From NCBI RefSeq assembly GCF_002743055.1, contig NZ_PDYM01000029.1, positions 1 through 42,039 on the forward strand: DNA of 42,039 nucleotides, written 5' to 3'. The position numbers and the translations under genes were made by a program. Source of the DNA: Sporosarcina sp. P13. Lineage in GTDB: Bacteria > Bacillota > Bacilli > Bacillales_A > Planococcaceae. The notes under the pieces were generated by a model. It was not told where the DNA came from, ran no database searches, and saw nothing but the letters and a program-made list of their open reading frames with translations. Below, piece by piece: positions 30,856-41,974 of the stretch. The number at the start of each line of letters is the position of its first letter. Position 1 is the stretch's first letter.

Positions 30856-32391
30856 TTAATGTTTAAAATGACGTACGCCCGTGAATACCATTGTAATGCC
30901 ATAGTCATTTGCCTTTTTAATGGAGTCTGCATCTTTCAAAGAACCACCTGGTTGGATAATCGCTGTAATACCCGCTTTTGCTGCTGCTTCCACTGTATCA
31001 TCCATAGGGAAGAACGCATCCGATGCTAGAGCTGCTCCTTTAGCGCGTTCGCCAGCTTGTGTTAAAGCAATATTGGCAGCACCTACACGATTCATTTGAC
31101 CCGCACCGACACCAATTGTCATATGCTCATCTGTTACGACGATTGCGTTAGACTTCACATGCTTAACAACAGCCCAACCAAGTTTCATCGCATTCCATTC
31201 AGCTTCTGTTGGTTCGCGGTCTGTTGCTACTTTAATATCCGCTTCTTCAAACCCGTATGCATCCGGCTGTTGCATGAGCAATCCACCTTCAACAGATACC
31301 GTATTCCACTGATCTTTTTTCTTCTGTTCAAATGAAATTGTTAATAGACGGATATTTTTCTTCTTCGTCAATGTCTCAATTGCTTCTTCTGTGAATGAAG
31401 GAGCGATTACGATTTCAAGGAAAATATCTGCTAACTGTACTGCAGTTTCCTGATCTACTTCTTTATTTAACGCGATGATTCCGCCAAAGATAGACGTTGA
31501 ATCAGCTTCATATGCTTTCTTGAATGCTTCTGCAATCGTGTTACCTGTACCAACACCACAAGGGTTCATATGCTTCACTGCAACTGCAGCGGGCTGAGTA
31601 AATTCTTTAACAATTTGAATCGCCGCATTTGCATCTTGGATATTGTTGTACGAAAGCTCTTTTCCATGAAGTTGCTCTGCATAAGCAATTGAGAAATCAG
31701 AACCCATTGGACGGCTATAAAATGCTGCCTGTTGGTGTGGATTCTCTCCGTAACGCAAAGGTTGTTTCAATTCGTATGTATAAGTCACTTGTTCAGGGAA
31801 TTGTTCACCCGCAAGATCTGTTAAATAGCTAGAAATTAATGCATCATAAGCTGCTGTATGACGGAATACTTTAGCTGCTAGACGACGGCGTGTTTCAAGT
31901 GTTGTTTTACCATCTGCTTTTAGTTCATCCAAAACTGCTTCATAGTCTGACGCGTCAACAATTACAGTAACGTATGCATGATTCTTTGCAGAAGCACGTA
32001 GCATCGCTGGACCACCGATATCGATATTTTCAATCGCATCTTCAGTAGATACGTCTGGCTTTGAAATAGTTTCTTTAAATGGATATAAGTTTACACATAC
32101 GACATCGATTGGTTGAATGCCGTGCTCTTTCATTTGCGCCTGATGTCCTAGATCATCTTGCTTCGCTAGCAATCCACCGTGGATCATCGGGTTCAATGTT
32201 TTTACGCGACCTTCCATAATTTCAGGGAAGCCTGTAATTTCATCGACAGCTGTAACCGCTACTCCATTGTCTTTCAAATGCTTCATCGTACCGCCTGTAG
32301 ATAATAATTCATATCCAAGTTGTTCGAGTTCTTTCGCAAACTCCAACACGCCATTTTTATCTGATACGCTTAGCAATGCACGCTTTTTCAA
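30856..32391 (-). CDS. purH: Bifunctional AICAR formyltransferase/IMP cyclohydrolase
   Basis: This 511-aa enzyme does the last two steps to IMP. The cyclohydrolase domain is N-terminal ([28 protein letters not shown]). The transformylase domain follows, with the KHMNPCGVG motif and the C-terminal [16 protein letters not shown]. The start is TTG with GGAGGA upstream. An intrinsic terminator lies just before the gene, so purHD expression may be set separately from the upstream genes. Confidence 0.95.
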   Translation of the reverse strand: MKKRALLSVSDKNGVLEFAKELEQLGYELLSTGGTMKHLKDNGVAVTAVDEITGFPEIMEGRVKTLNPMIHGGLLAKQDDLGHQAQMKEHGIQPIDVVCVNLYPFKETISKPDVSTEDAIENIDIGGPAMLRASAKNHAYVTVIVDASDYEAVLDELKADGKTTLETRRRLAAKVFRHTAAYDALISSYLTDLAGEQFPEQVTYTYELKQPLRYGENPHQQAAFYSRPMGSDFSIAYAEQLHGKELSYNNIQDANAAIQIVKEFTQPAAVAVKHMNPCGVGTGNTIAEAFKKAYEADSTSIFGGIIALNKEVDQETAVQLADIFLEIVIAPSFTEEAIETLTKKKNIRLLTISFEQKKKDQWNTVSVEGGLLMQQPDAYGFEEADIKVATDREPTEAEWNAMKLGWAVVKHVKSNAIVVTDEHMTIGVGAGQMNRVGAANIALTQAGERAKGAALASDAFFPMDDTVEAAAKAGITAIIQPGGSLKDADSIKKANDYGITMVFTGVRHFKH

Positions 32392-32410
32392 GAAAATTCC
32401 TCCAGTTTAT

Positions 32411-32437
32411 AAAAAAAGCCCGTTTTCACAACAGGCT
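32411..32437 (-). terminator. Intrinsic terminator inside the pur operon
   Basis: On the minus strand, AGCCTGTT pairs with AACGGGCT across a short loop, and seven T follow. It lies just past the purN stop (32440) and before the purH ribosome binding site. No second promoter for purHD is obvious in the small gap. Confidence 0.75.
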
Positions 32438-32439
32438 AA

Positions 32440-33012
32440 TCAATTTTTAAATACGTTTTTTAACGTCTTCACATATAATTCATGCTCTACTGCATGAATC
32501 GCAATAGCGGTTTGTTCTGCATCATTGTTGATCACATCGACCGCTTGCTGTGCCAAAATCGGGCCCGTATCCATTCCTTCATCTACAAGGTGGACCGTAA
32601 CGCCTGTCACTTTGACACCGGCAGTAACTGCTTGCTCAATCGCATCTTTACCTGGAAATGAAGGCAAGAGCGATGGGTGAATATTAATGATTCGTTCAGG
32701 GTAAGCATTGAGTAAATCCGGACCAATTAAACGCATATAACCAGCTAGTATTAACCACTCTACTTTTGCTTCTTGTAATGCTTCTAGAACCGCTTGCTCA
32801 TACGCTTGCTTCGTTGCAAATTCCCGCGGACGGAAAGATGCTACAGGAATTCCAGCTTGCTTTGCTCGTTCGTTGACATAGGCATCGGGTTTATCCGTTA
32901 CAAGTAATGCGATATCAGCAGGTAGATCCCCTGCTTTACATGCTGCTTCTAACGCCGCGAAGTTACTACCACTTCCTGAAGCAAAAACAGCAATTCTAAC
33001 ATTCTTCTCCAT
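32440..33012 (-). CDS. purN: Phosphoribosylglycinamide formyltransferase
   Basis: This 190-aa enzyme formylates GAR using 10-formyl-tetrahydrofolate. The FASGSGSNFAALE loop, AGYMRLIGPDLL, and the active-site INIHPSLLPSFPG and HLVDEGMDTGPI segments are all present. Its ATG overlaps the purM stop by one base (TAATG), which implies coupled translation. Confidence 0.95.
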   Translation of the reverse strand: MEKNVRIAVFASGSGSNFAALEAACKAGDLPADIALLVTDKPDAYVNERAKQAGIPVASFRPREFATKQAYEQAVLEALQEAKVEWLILAGYMRLIGPDLLNAYPERIINIHPSLLPSFPGKDAIEQAVTAGVKVTGVTVHLVDEGMDTGPILAQQAVDVINNDAEQTAIAIHAVEHELYVKTLKNVFKN

Positions 33013-34067
33013 TACGCTAAAGTACCGTCATGTTCACCGTTGAACTTGACGCCTTCCTGTTTCGTAACGCGACCAATTACATACGCCTGTTCACCATGCG
33101 CTTTTGCAATTTCAATTGCTTTTGCAGCTTCCGCTTCTGGTAGTGCTACAACGAAACCTACACCCATATTAAAGACACTATATAGATCGCGGTCTGTTAA
33201 CTCGCCTTTTTCCTTTAGCATACGGAAGACAGGTAAAATCGGCCATGCGCCTAAATCTACTTCTACTCCAAATCCTTCAGAGAACATTCGTGGTAGGTTT
33301 TCAAAGAATCCGCCACCTGTAATATGTCCCATGGAGTGAACATCTAATTGCTGATGCATTTCAAGTACAGGCTTCGCATAGATTTTCGTAGGTGTTAGCA
33401 ATGCTTCCGCTACTGTTCCTAGTTCTTCATAACCTTCAATTGTACCGTTAATATCCGCACCCAACTGTTCGAATACGATATGACGTACAAGTGAATAACC
33501 ATTCGAATGAATACCACTAGAAGCGATTCCAACAAGTACATCGCCTTCTTGTACGTCCTCACCCGTAACAAGCTTACTCTTCTCACAAGCACCTACCGCA
33601 AAACCAGCTAAGTCGTATTCATCTTCTTCATATAGACCTGGCATTTCTGCAGTTTCGCCACCGATCAATGCAGCTCCGGATTGCACACAGCCATCCGCTA
33701 CGCCTTTAACGATTGCTTCAACTTTTTCAGGAACTGCTTTTCCAAGCGCTACATAATCAAGGAAATATAGCGGTTCTGCTCCTTGAGCCACGATATCATT
33801 TACACACATTGCAACACAGTCGATACCAATCGTATCATGACGATCTGCCATGAAAGCTAGTTTCAACTTCGTACCTACACCGTCTGTTCCTGAAATCAGA
33901 ACCGGTTCTTTATATTCAAGAGCAGAAAGATCAAACATTCCGCCAAAGCCACCAAACGCACCTGCCACTCCTTTACGAGTAGTTCTTGCTACGTGGGACT
34001 TCATGCGTTCTACTGATTCATAGCCCGCTTCAATATTGACTCCTGCTTTTTCATACGCCTTCGACAT
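33012..34067 (-). CDS. purM: Phosphoribosylformylglycinamidine cyclo-ligase
   Basis: This 351-aa AIR synthetase closes the imidazole ring from FGAM. The [14 protein letters not shown] metal/ATP segment, [12 protein letters not shown] and [13 protein letters not shown] are typical. It shares its fold with the catalytic half of PurL. It starts 11 bp after purF. Confidence 0.95.
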   Translation of the reverse strand: MSKAYEKAGVNIEAGYESVERMKSHVARTTRKGVAGAFGGFGGMFDLSALEYKEPVLISGTDGVGTKLKLAFMADRHDTIGIDCVAMCVNDIVAQGAEPLYFLDYVALGKAVPEKVEAIVKGVADGCVQSGAALIGGETAEMPGLYEEDEYDLAGFAVGACEKSKLVTGEDVQEGDVLVGIASSGIHSNGYSLVRHIVFEQLGADINGTIEGYEELGTVAEALLTPTKIYAKPVLEMHQQLDVHSMGHITGGGFFENLPRMFSEGFGVEVDLGAWPILPVFRMLKEKGELTDRDLYSVFNMGVGFVVALPEAEAAKAIEIAKAHGEQAYVIGRVTKQEGVKFNGEHDGTLA

Positions 34068-34078
34068 GGAAAGGCCTC

Positions 34079-35503
34079 CTATCGTACGATTTCTTTTACG
34101 TGCGGCATTGCAGTATCTGAATAAATCTCCGTTGGATATTCACCTGTGAAACAAGCTAAGCATTGTCCACAATTTTTCATTTCAGACGATCTACCATTCG
34201 ATTCGAGCATTCCTTCTATTGATAGGAAGTGAAGCGAATCCGCACCGATTTCTTCACACATTTGATCTAACGTACGGCCCGTTGCAATTAATTCAGAATC
34301 AGAACTAATATCAACTCCGTAATAGCAAGGAGCGATTAGCGGTGGTGATGCAATGACCACATGAATCTCTTTGGCACCCGCTTCTCGTAACATCGCAACA
34401 ATACGTTTAGACGTAGTACCACGGACGATTGAATCATCAACCATGACGACACGCTTGCCATGAACCACTTGATGAACAGGCGAAAGCTTCATCTTCACAC
34501 CTTTTTCACGCAATGCTTGAGACGGTTGAATAAATGTTCTACCTACGTATCGATTTTTGATCAAACCAAGTTCGTACGGTATTCCGCTTTGTTCGGAGAA
34601 ACCGATAGCCGCAGAAATACTAGAGTCTGGAACACCCGTAACGACATCCGCGCTAATTTGTACTTCACGAGCTAGCTGTTTTCCACAACGCTTACGAGCA
34701 GCATGAATATTAATCCCGTCGATATCTGAATCCGGACGTGAGAAATAAACATATTCCATTGAACACATCGCTGGATCTGCGGCTGGCGCAAATCGTTCAG
34801 AAGTTAATCCTTTATCATTGATGATTAATAGCTCACCTGGTTCTACAGAACGAATATGTTCTGCTCCAATAATATCAAATGCACATGTCTCCGAAGCTAC
34901 AACCCATGCATCCCCAATTTTCCCTAGAGCAAGTGGACGCATGCCGTTCGGATCTTGCGCGACCATTAATCCTTCATCAGTCATTAAGACAAATGCGAAC
35001 GCACCTTTTAAAATGCTCAATGCTTTTTTCACTTTGTCACGTTGATTCAATGAACCGCTACTACGCTTGATTAAATGGGCTAATACTTCTGTATCTGATG
35101 TTGTTTGGAAGATACTTCCTTGGCGCTCCAAATGTTCTTTTAGATCTGTCGCATTAATTAAGTTACCGTTATGGGCTATAGCAAGACTACCTGTAGTTGA
35201 ACGGAAGACGAGCGGTTGAACGTTTTCAATACCGCGTCCTTGTTCAGTTGTATAGCGGACTTGTCCAATTGCGCCATTACCTTTTAGTGTACTCAAGTTA
35301 TCACCTGAGAACACTTCATTGACTAACCCTTCACCTTTAACAGCATGGAGACCGCCATCGCTTTTTACGACGATGCCGGCTCCTTCCTGCCCACGATGTT
35401 GTAATGCATGCAATGCGTAATAGCTAATTTGCGCCGCATCCTCATGCCCCCAAATACCAAATACGCCGCACTCTTCGTTTAGTCCTCTGAGTTCAGCAAG
35501 CAT
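34079..35503 (-). CDS. purF: Amidophosphoribosyltransferase
   Basis: This 474-aa enzyme makes phosphoribosylamine from PRPP and glutamine, the first committed step. The 11-residue propeptide [11 protein letters not shown] precedes the nucleophile C12 (CGVFGIWG), so the glutaminase is intact. The PRPP loop [13 protein letters not shown] and the C-terminal iron-sulfur cysteines (NCGQCLACF) are present. The start at 35503 follows AAAGGAG; it overlaps purL by 25 bases. A start at 35521 would precede that site and spoil propeptide processing. Confidence 0.95.
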   Translation of the reverse strand: MLAELRGLNEECGVFGIWGHEDAAQISYYALHALQHRGQEGAGIVVKSDGGLHAVKGEGLVNEVFSGDNLSTLKGNGAIGQVRYTTEQGRGIENVQPLVFRSTTGSLAIAHNGNLINATDLKEHLERQGSIFQTTSDTEVLAHLIKRSSGSLNQRDKVKKALSILKGAFAFVLMTDEGLMVAQDPNGMRPLALGKIGDAWVVASETCAFDIIGAEHIRSVEPGELLIINDKGLTSERFAPAADPAMCSMEYVYFSRPDSDIDGINIHAARKRCGKQLAREVQISADVVTGVPDSSISAAIGFSEQSGIPYELGLIKNRYVGRTFIQPSQALREKGVKMKLSPVHQVVHGKRVVMVDDSIVRGTTSKRIVAMLREAGAKEIHVVIASPPLIAPCYYGVDISSDSELIATGRTLDQMCEEIGADSLHFLSIEGMLESNGRSSEMKNCGQCLACFTGEYPTEIYSDTAMPHVKEIVR

Positions 35504-37710
35504 GGAATTGCTCCTTTCCAAGCAGCGTGGAATTGTTCTACCGTCCCTTCTATTAGGACAGTTCCTTCTGCACTTTTAATGACTAGTTGTCCGTCATCTG
35601 TCACTGTTCCGATTTTCACTGCGTCATCTACACTTTGCTCAAACGCTGCTACTTGATCTGCTTGGACCGTCACTAGGAAACGAGATTGCGTTTCACTGAA
35701 TAAAGCCGTAATTGCAGAACCTTCAACTGATACATTTGCACCTAAGCCGTTTGTAGCAAATGCTTTTTCACATAGTGCTACAGCAAATCCGCCTTCTGAT
35801 AAGTCTGAAGCTGATTGCAGTATTCCTTGCTGAATTGCAGCTAATAATTGTTCTTGTCGCTTCACTTCCACGTCTAGATCAATTGCTGGAACTTGACCAA
35901 AAATCTTTCCTTCGGTCATTTGTTGCAGTTCACTACCACCAAATTCCGTTGCTGTTTGACCAATTAGATAAATTGCATCTCCAGCTTGTTTGAAACCAGG
36001 TGTTGTTACTTGCTTCAAATCATGAACTAGTCCTACAAGACCAATTGTTGGAGTTGGATAGATTGAAACCCCGTTGACTTCATTTGAAAGTGAAACGTTA
36101 CCGCCAATGACTGGTGCATTGAGCTTACGGCAAGCTTCTGAAATTCCGTCTGCAGACTTTTCAAGCTGCCAGAACACTTCTGGCTTATCCGGGCTACCAA
36201 AGTTCAAGCAATCCGTTAGCGCAATCGGTTCTGCTCCTGAACAAACGAGGTTACGTGCAGCTTCTGCTACCGCAATTTTACCGCCTGTTTCTGGATCCAA
36301 GTAAATGAAACGTGAGTTACAATCCGCTGTCATTGCAATTCCTTTGTTTGTTCCTCTAACACGAACGACACCAGCTGACGCACCAGGAGCTAATACTGTA
36401 CTCGTTCTAGCACCTGTATCAAATTGATTGTAAACCCATTCTTTAGAAGCGATTGTTGGACGTTGTAGCAAATCAAGCAATGTAGCTTTTAAATCTGTTA
36501 CTTGTGGTTCTTTATTTTCAATCGCTTGGTTTTCCGCAAACGATGCTGGTTCTTTTGATTCTTTTTGATAGCTAGGAGCGTCTTCAGCTAATAGATCAGC
36601 AGACACTTCTGCAGCTACCTCTCCTTTAAAGATCAGACGAAGCATTTTATCATCGGTTACATGACCGATTGCCACTGCATTAATACCGTATTTTGTGAAT
36701 AATGCAATGACTTCTTCTTCGCGGCCTTTTTTAACAACGATTAGCATACGTTCTTGAGACTCTGACAACATCATTTCATATGCTGTCATATTCTCTTCAC
36801 GCTGTGGTACTAGATCCAAATTTATCTCCACACCATAGCCAGCTTTTGAAGCCATCTCTGCTGATGAAGACGTTAGACCCGCTGCACCCATATCTTGTAT
36901 ACCAATTAACGCATCTGATTTGACTAATTCTAGGCATGCTTCCATCAATAACTTTTCAATGAATGGATCACCAGCTTGCATAACAGGTAGTTCTGCTTCT
37001 TCGTCAATAGCTAATTCAGAAGAAGACATTGTCGCCCCGTGAATTCCGTCCCGCCCAGTTGTAGCACCCGCATAGATGATCGTGTTGCCTACTCCTGCAG
37101 CCAAACCTTTTTGAATATCTTCGTGATTCAATAAACCAACCGCCATTGCATTAACGAGTGGACGCTTAGAGTAGCACTGGTCGAATTGAACTTCACCCGC
37201 TACAGTTGGAACACCCATCGCATTACCATAACTAGCAATCCCCGCAACTGCTTCTTCAAACAAAAACTTATCGCGTGGATCTGTCAAATCACCGAAACGA
37301 AGAGAGTTAACTAAAGCAATTGGACGTGCACCCATTGAAAAGACATCACGGATAATGCCGCCTGCACCTGTTGCCGCACCAATGAATGGTTCAATTGCAG
37401 ATGGAGAGTTATGAGATTCCATTTTGAACACAGCTGCCTGATTATCACCGATATCTACGATCCCAGCACCTTCACCTGGTCCTTGCAATACGCGTGCTCC
37501 TTCAGTCGGAAACTTGCGCAAAACAGATTTAGAGCTCTTATATGAACAATGCTCTGACCACATAGCAGAGAATAGACCTGTTTCCGTGTAATTCGGAATA
37601 CGACCCAACTTTTCTACTGCACGCTCATACTCCCAGTCCGTCATGCCCATTTGAAGATACAATTTGTTTTCTTTGATTTGTTCCGCTGTAGGTTCGTGAT
37701 TAGTTGACAT
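35479..37710 (-). CDS. purL: FGAM synthase large subunit
   Basis: This 743-aa subunit uses ATP and ammonia to turn FGAR into FGAM; the ammonia normally comes from PurQ through PurS. Features are [29 protein letters not shown], the ATP site [14 protein letters not shown], and a second AIRS-like half with [14 protein letters not shown]. It looks intact. The start at 37710 overlaps the purQ stop by 11 bases and follows GGGGTGAA. With PurQ changed as it is here, PurL may depend on free ammonia. Confidence 0.95.
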   Translation of the reverse strand: MSTNHEPTAEQIKENKLYLQMGMTDWEYERAVEKLGRIPNYTETGLFSAMWSEHCSYKSSKSVLRKFPTEGARVLQGPGEGAGIVDIGDNQAAVFKMESHNSPSAIEPFIGAATGAGGIIRDVFSMGARPIALVNSLRFGDLTDPRDKFLFEEAVAGIASYGNAMGVPTVAGEVQFDQCYSKRPLVNAMAVGLLNHEDIQKGLAAGVGNTIIYAGATTGRDGIHGATMSSSELAIDEEAELPVMQAGDPFIEKLLMEACLELVKSDALIGIQDMGAAGLTSSSAEMASKAGYGVEINLDLVPQREENMTAYEMMLSESQERMLIVVKKGREEEVIALFTKYGINAVAIGHVTDDKMLRLIFKGEVAAEVSADLLAEDAPSYQKESKEPASFAENQAIENKEPQVTDLKATLLDLLQRPTIASKEWVYNQFDTGARTSTVLAPGASAGVVRVRGTNKGIAMTADCNSRFIYLDPETGGKIAVAEAARNLVCSGAEPIALTDCLNFGSPDKPEVFWQLEKSADGISEACRKLNAPVIGGNVSLSNEVNGVSIYPTPTIGLVGLVHDLKQVTTPGFKQAGDAIYLIGQTATEFGGSELQQMTEGKIFGQVPAIDLDVEVKRQEQLLAAIQQGILQSASDLSEGGFAVALCEKAFATNGLGANVSVEGSAITALFSETQSRFLVTVQADQVAAFEQSVDDAVKIGTVTDDGQLVIKSAEGTVLIEGTVEQFHAAWKGAIPCLLNSED

Positions 37711-38383
37711 GCTGTTCACCCCAATTGTTCAAAATTGAATGGAATAAAGGCGTTCCATCTGTACCACCGATTACTTCTTCTACTGCACGTTCTGGAAGTG
37801 GCATCATACCTAGCACATTTCCTTTTTTGTTCGTAATCCCTGCAATAGCTAACGTGCTTCCATCTGTATTTCCATTCGTATATGTGAAAATAATTTGATT
37901 GTTATTTTTCAATTCTTGCGCTGTCTTTTCATCCGCATAATAATTCCCGAATTCACTAGCGACTGGAAGTGCAATATTCTGACCTTGTGCATAGCCGTTT
38001 GTAAAAGCCGTGTTATTATTTTCTACTGTTACTGTTTCTACTGCCGAACGGAACTTCAAGCCATTATTGCGTAAAAATGCACCTGGAAGAATATCAGCTT
38101 CCACCAAAATATGGAACCCGTTACCTACTCCAAGAACTAACTTACCAGAGTCAGCAAACTTCTGAAGTGCCTTGAATGCAGGCGAGCTTTTAGCTAATGC
38201 ACCCGGACGTAAGTAGTTACCATATGAAGTACCAGTAGGTAATAATACTGCATCGAATTGATCAAGTTGATCCGCTTCTGTATGCCAAACGTATTCAACT
38301 TCTTGTTTAACTGTATCCTCAATCGCATGGTACATATCAAGATCACAAGTAAGGCCTGGGAATACTAGAACAGCGAACTTCAT
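37700..38383 (-). CDS. purQ: FGAM synthase glutaminase subunit PurQ, catalytic residues lost
   Basis: This 227-aa protein is full length and clearly PurQ ([42 protein letters not shown]). However, the glutaminase nucleophile Cys, expected in GVCNGFQ, is Gly (G87; codon GGT, one base from TGT). The catalytic His of MMPHPER is Leu (L196), and only the Glu (E198) remains. The oxyanion segment, usually PGGFSYGDYLR, reads [11 protein letters not shown], and the usual AHGEGNYY reads ASEFGNYY. The frame is open and overlaps purS and purL as usual. It should not hydrolyse glutamine but may still be a structural part of the PurLQS complex. Confidence 0.9.
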   Translation of the reverse strand: MKFAVLVFPGLTCDLDMYHAIEDTVKQEVEYVWHTEADQLDQFDAVLLPTGTSYGNYLRPGALAKSSPAFKALQKFADSGKLVLGVGNGFHILVEADILPGAFLRNNGLKFRSAVETVTVENNNTAFTNGYAQGQNIALPVASEFGNYYADEKTAQELKNNNQIIFTYTNGNTDGSTLAIAGITNKKGNVLGMMPLPERAVEEVIGGTDGTPLFHSILNNWGEQHVN

Positions 38384-38634
38384 TTGCTCGCAACCTCCCC
38401 AACTTCAAATCGATAGTCTTCAATTACTTTGTTGATTAATAAATCATTACACATTTCATTCACACGCGTTTCGATTGTTTGTTCAGAACCATCCATTTCT
38501 AGCTCAATCAATTTACCAACACGTACACTTTTTACTTCCTCATAACCCATTTTCTGAAGTGCTTCTGTTGTTGCGATTCCTTGTGGATCTACAACACTTT
38601 CACGTAGTGTTACATAAATAGTTACTTTCGTCAT
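38380..38634 (-). CDS. purS: FGAM synthase subunit PurS
   Basis: This 84-aa protein bridges PurQ and PurL and helps pass ammonia between them. The [20 protein letters not shown]-terminus and the [10 protein letters not shown] motif are typical. It overlaps purQ by 4 bp (ATGA). Directly upstream lies purK, 55 bp away, where purB and purC would be expected. Confidence 0.93.
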   Translation of the reverse strand: MTKVTIYVTLRESVVDPQGIATTEALQKMGYEEVKSVRVGKLIELEMDGSEQTIETRVNEMCNDLLINKVIEDYRFEVGEVASK

Positions 38635-38689
38635 TGTCGGTTCCTCCCAAAGTGGAAATAATAGTTTTTTAAGTCATGTACAGATGATA

Positions 38690-39811
38690 TTAGTCTTCCC
38701 AAATACCCGATTGTTCAATCTCCTGCAATGTGTCTTCAAGGCTTTCCGTCATAATTGTGACGTGACCCATTTTGCGTTTTTCTTTAGCCTCTGCCTTACC
38801 GTATAGATGTATGGACCATTCTGGGTAGTCTGCGATCCGCTGTGTCAGTGGCGCGACATGTTCACCCAGTACGTTCACCATAATAGAAGGTTCCCATAAC
38901 TTCGGCTGCCGCAAAGGCCATCCGCAAATTGCACGGATATGCTGATGGAATTGTGAAATATTACATGCCTCAATTGAATAATGTCCAGAGTTATGGGGAC
39001 GCGGTGCTAACTCATTGATGACAATTTCACCATCCGCTAGAACAAACATTTCAACTGCCAATGTTCCTACCAACTTCAGGTGACTAGCAATTTTCTCCGC
39101 CGCACTCTCTGCCTGGTCTAATACACCTTGATCAACACGGGCCGGTACAATAGATTCGTGCAATATATGATGCTTGTGTATATTTTCAGCAATCGGCAGA
39201 CAATATGATTGTCCATCTAGATTGCGTTGAATAATAACTGAAATCTCTTTTTCGAACGGTACAAATGCTTCAGCGATACATGAAGAATGTGCGAACAGGG
39301 CTTTAGCATCTTCTAACTGTTCTTTTGAGTCAAGTTTGACTTGTCCTTTACCATCGTAGCCACCAAAAGCCGTCTTCACAATACATGGAAAACCAACTTG
39401 ATCAATTGCCTGTACTAACTCTTCGAACGTATCAGCTGCTATGTAGGGTGCAACTGGTGCGCCTGACTTTTGAATTTCTGCTTTTTCATTGATACGGTTT
39501 TGCGTAATGCGAACTAGCTCTGCTCCTTGGGGAACATATGCCTGTTCTGTCAATCGCTTTAACCCTTCATAATCAATATTTTCAAATTCAAATGTGATGA
39601 CGTCACTGACTGCACTTAATTCAGTTAATGCTTGTTCATCATTATAAGGAGCGACAATTTCAATATCCGCTATTTGTCCGCATGGCGAATCAGTCGTTGG
39701 GTCTAACACGGCTATACGGAATCCAGCTTCCTTCGCTGCAAGCCCCATCATTCGCCCTAACTGTCCACCACCGATAATACCGATTGTCTGTCCGGGTAGG
39801 ATTGTTTTCAA
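38690..39811 (-). CDS. purK: N5-carboxyaminoimidazole ribonucleotide synthase
   Basis: This 373-aa ATP-grasp enzyme carboxylates AIR with bicarbonate to N5-CAIR. Features are [31 protein letters not shown] and [17 protein letters not shown]. The start is TTG and overlaps the purE stop by 4 bp. All expected motifs are present. Confidence 0.94.
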   Translation of the reverse strand: MKTILPGQTIGIIGGGQLGRMMGLAAKEAGFRIAVLDPTTDSPCGQIADIEIVAPYNDEQALTELSAVSDVITFEFENIDYEGLKRLTEQAYVPQGAELVRITQNRINEKAEIQKSGAPVAPYIAADTFEELVQAIDQVGFPCIVKTAFGGYDGKGQVKLDSKEQLEDAKALFAHSSCIAEAFVPFEKEISVIIQRNLDGQSYCLPIAENIHKHHILHESIVPARVDQGVLDQAESAAEKIASHLKLVGTLAVEMFVLADGEIVINELAPRPHNSGHYSIEACNISQFHQHIRAICGWPLRQPKLWEPSIMVNVLGEHVAPLTQRIADYPEWSIHLYGKAEAKEKRKMGHVTIMTESLEDTLQEIEQSGIWED

Positions 39812-40296
39812 TTTAGCTCACCACTGCTTTCTAAAGCGATTTGCTTCATCTCATCACGTCTTTGCTGTAATCTTCTACGCAATGCCTCATCTTGCACGCT
39901 CAGCATTTGTGCAGCTAAAAGACCTGCATTTGTAGCACCCGCTTGACCAATGGATACAGTCGCTACAGGAACTCCACCTGGCATTTGAACGATCGACAAC
40001 AAAGAGTCCATTCCATTCAATGCTTTAGATTGTACAGGAACACCAATAACAGGAACTAGAGTTTTTGCTGCAACCATTCCTGGGAGGTGGGCAGCTCCGC
40101 CTGCTCCCGCAATAATCGCGTGCAATCCTTTGGCCTCAGCCTGTTCAGCATATTCAAACATGAAATCAGGTGTACGGTGAGCTGAAACTACTTTCTTTTC
40201 ATAAGGGACTTCTAGTTCATCCAATATGTCACAAGCATGCTTCATCGTTTCCCAATCGCTCTTACTGCCCATAATGACACCTATCTTCGGTTCCAA
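39808..40296 (-). CDS. purE: N5-carboxyaminoimidazole ribonucleotide mutase
   Basis: This 162-aa enzyme converts N5-CAIR to CAIR. Features are [27 protein letters not shown] with the catalytic His, [12 protein letters not shown] and [11 protein letters not shown]. The start is TTG with AAGGAG upstream. It is the first gene of the operon, below the riboswitch. Confidence 0.94.
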   Translation of the reverse strand: MEPKIGVIMGSKSDWETMKHACDILDELEVPYEKKVVSAHRTPDFMFEYAEQAEAKGLHAIIAGAGGAAHLPGMVAAKTLVPVIGVPVQSKALNGMDSLLSIVQMPGGVPVATVSIGQAGATNAGLLAAQMLSVQDEALRRRLQQRRDEMKQIALESSGELN

Positions 40297-40331
40297 ATCA
40301 AATCCGCTCCTTATGCCAACCTTTAATAGTA

Positions 40332-40400
40332 TAAAAAATTAAAAAGATCCTTGAAAACTCCACTTTTCACATGCACAAAAAGCAGAACTTTCAAGGACCC
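40332..40400 (-). terminator. Riboswitch expression-platform terminator of the pur operon
   Basis: On the minus strand, TCCTTGAAAG pairs with the matching TTTTCAAGGA across a long AT-rich stem-loop, and TCTTTTT plus a second T run follow. It lies between the purine aptamer and purE. Ligand binding should favour this terminator and shut the operon off. Confidence 0.8.
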
Positions 40401-40452
40401 TTTACCAAATAAGTAAATAGCTACTTATTGTAAGTATCCATGAAAAATTGCT

Positions 40453-40525
40453 TTCCCACATAGTGTAGACATTTACGGTGTCTTGGTAGAAACGCTGCAG
40501 CCAATCCTACAGCATATACGGGGAA
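40453..40525 (-). ncRNA. Purine riboswitch aptamer
   Basis: On the minus strand, CGTATAT, a 7-bp P2 stem (GCTGTAG with CTGCAGC), the core GTTTCTACC, a P3 stem (AGACA, loop CCGTAAA, TGTCT) and CACTATG follow each other as in guanine-type riboswitches. The C just before TATG corresponds to the specificity base C74, so guanine or hypoxanthine is expected. J1/2 is shorter than the usual TATAATC, loop L2 is GATTGG rather than GATATGG, and one extra base lies between P3 and P1. It controls purE through the terminator at 40332-40400. Confidence 0.85.
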
Positions 40526-40562
40526 CTCATTTACCTTTATTATAGTATCAATTAATATAGCA

Positions 40563-40586
40563 TTCGTCAACTAAAAACCGAACATT
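40563..40586. promoter_or_regulatory. PurR box pair upstream of pur operon
   Basis: AAAAACCGAACATT (40573-40586) matches the PurBox consensus (AWWWCCGAACWWT). An inverted CGAA lies at 40563-40566 on the minus strand, 16 bp away. This suggests PurR repression on top of the riboswitch. A TATAAT on the minus strand (near 40543-40548) with TTGACG 20 bp upstream is a possible promoter with long spacing. Confidence 0.6.
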
Positions 40587-40669
40587 GACTTATAACTCTT
40601 TTCAAATCATTCGCCTTTAAGTTGTCAAATTATCGAAAACACGTCAGATTACTATTGACAATAAAGCTA

Positions 40670-40855
40670 TTAGCTATTTTTGATACCTTGAAACTGCGTT
40701 TGTTGTTTGATCGGAATGTATTTTCCGTCTACTTGTTCAAATAAAGGTTTTTCTCTTCTCCCAACAACCGTATACCCCAAGCTCTGTATACGCTCAAGGC
40801 ATTGTTCCAACGTTTCATCATCCTGACGATCAAACCACATCTTATTTTTACTCAT
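40670..40855 (-). CDS. yebG: NETI motif-containing protein YebG
   Basis: The 61-aa cytosolic protein has the family layout: [20 protein letters not shown], then [16 protein letters not shown]. The NETI motif reads DETL here. It overlaps yebE by 4 bp and precedes the pur operon as in B. subtilis. No function is known to me. Confidence 0.8.
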   Translation of the reverse strand: MSKNKMWFDRQDDETLEQCLERIQSLGYTVVGRREKPLFEQVDGKYIPIKQQTQFQGIKNS

Positions 40856-41379
40856 TTGAACAATTTCCCTCTTTTCACGCTCTTCACCCAGAAGCCGCCG
40901 TGTATTGATTTCGGCTCATAAGAAATAATAAAAGCTTTCGGGTCAAGTTCTGTTATTGTTTTATACAGCATTAATTCATATTTACGTGGTGTCAGGATTT
41001 GCATAGTAGAACGGCTACCACTTAAACCATTAGCAGACCAGTCCGTTACCCCATAACCTAGACGTCGTAGCTCAGCAGGCATTTCTTTATTAATATCCGC
41101 TGTAATTACATTCACTGTGATATAGCCTAACGCTAGTCTCTCTTCAATTTTCGAGCCAACTACTACACCTGACCCAAAACCTAATGCATAAGCTATCAAG
41201 TTTTGAATTTGATCCAAGTTATCCAATACCAAACCTAATCCAATAACGTAGATTACTATTTCGAACATACTAACTACAGCCGCTATATATCTGTAACCCT
41301 TCAACGTTAATATCATACGTACGGTAGAAAAGGATACATAGACGATGTTGATCACGAATATAAGTAATATCATTCCCAT
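40852..41379 (-). CDS. yebE: UPF0316 membrane protein YebE (DUF2179)
   Basis: This 175-aa protein has three N-terminal hydrophobic helices (about 2-85), with [19 protein letters not shown] leading into a C-terminal DUF2179 domain (about 95-175). The family is conserved in Firmicutes; the role is unknown. It is co-transcribed with yebG. The 300 bp upstream, to 41683, hold no gene I can see, only a small hairpin (GTATCTT/AAGATAC at 41637-41654). Confidence 0.85.
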   Translation of the reverse strand: MGMILLIFVINIVYVSFSTVRMILTLKGYRYIAAVVSMFEIVIYVIGLGLVLDNLDQIQNLIAYALGFGSGVVVGSKIEERLALGYITVNVITADINKEMPAELRRLGYGVTDWSANGLSGSRSTMQILTPRKYELMLYKTITELDPKAFIISYEPKSIHGGFWVKSVKRGKLFK

Positions 41380-41683
41380 GAAAACCGCTCCTTTCTACAA
41401 TAGATTTCATCGTATCGCGCCCAACATAAAAACTCAAGGAAAGTCTTTTGTTTATAGGTTATTTTTAACACTTCACTAGTAGATAAATTTCCCTCACGGT
41501 TGAAAAGCACATACTTTGAAGCTTCATAGTCATTTGATCAAAAACTTCAGCTTCTCACTTATATTTTATACAATTAAGTACACAAAAAAAGGGGGCGGTG
41601 ACATTACTAGAAAATAGTCCATTTCCCTGCGCTCCTGTATCTTAAAAAAGATACGTTAATAAATATGAATCCAAAAAACCTCT

Positions 41684-41781
41684 TCGTGCCCAGCAACCTT
41701 CTACTTTCATAGGAGAAACCCCCAACTACCATCGGTGCACGAGCTTCACTTCCGTGTTCGGGCTACGAAGAATGATGAGAA
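41684..41781 (-). rRNA. Degenerate 5S rRNA-like sequence
   Basis: On the minus strand, CCCGAACACGGAAGT, GATGGTAGTTGGGGGTTTC and TGCTGGGCACG match the 3' two thirds of 5S rRNA, with more changes than the copy at 41875-41974. The usual 5' third is replaced by CTCATCATTCTTCGTAG, which the second copy shares. A T run follows GAGG at the end. I read it as a 5S-derived pseudogene or repeat. Confidence 0.6.
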
Positions 41782-41843
41782 ACATTAAACTTTATCGGTC
41801 AAAACATAAAATATCGATCTATACTCTTTGTAACTATAAACAC

Positions 41844-41873
41844 AAAAAAGCCACTCCCCATGGGGAATGGCTT
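41844..41873 (-). terminator. Terminator of the 5S-like gene
   Basis: On the minus strand, GCCATTCCCC pairs with GGGGAGTGGC across a tight loop, and TTTTTT follows. It is directly downstream of the better 5S-like copy, as at the end of an rRNA operon. Confidence 0.85.
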
Positions 41874-41874
41874 T

Positions 41875-41974
<100 letters not shown>

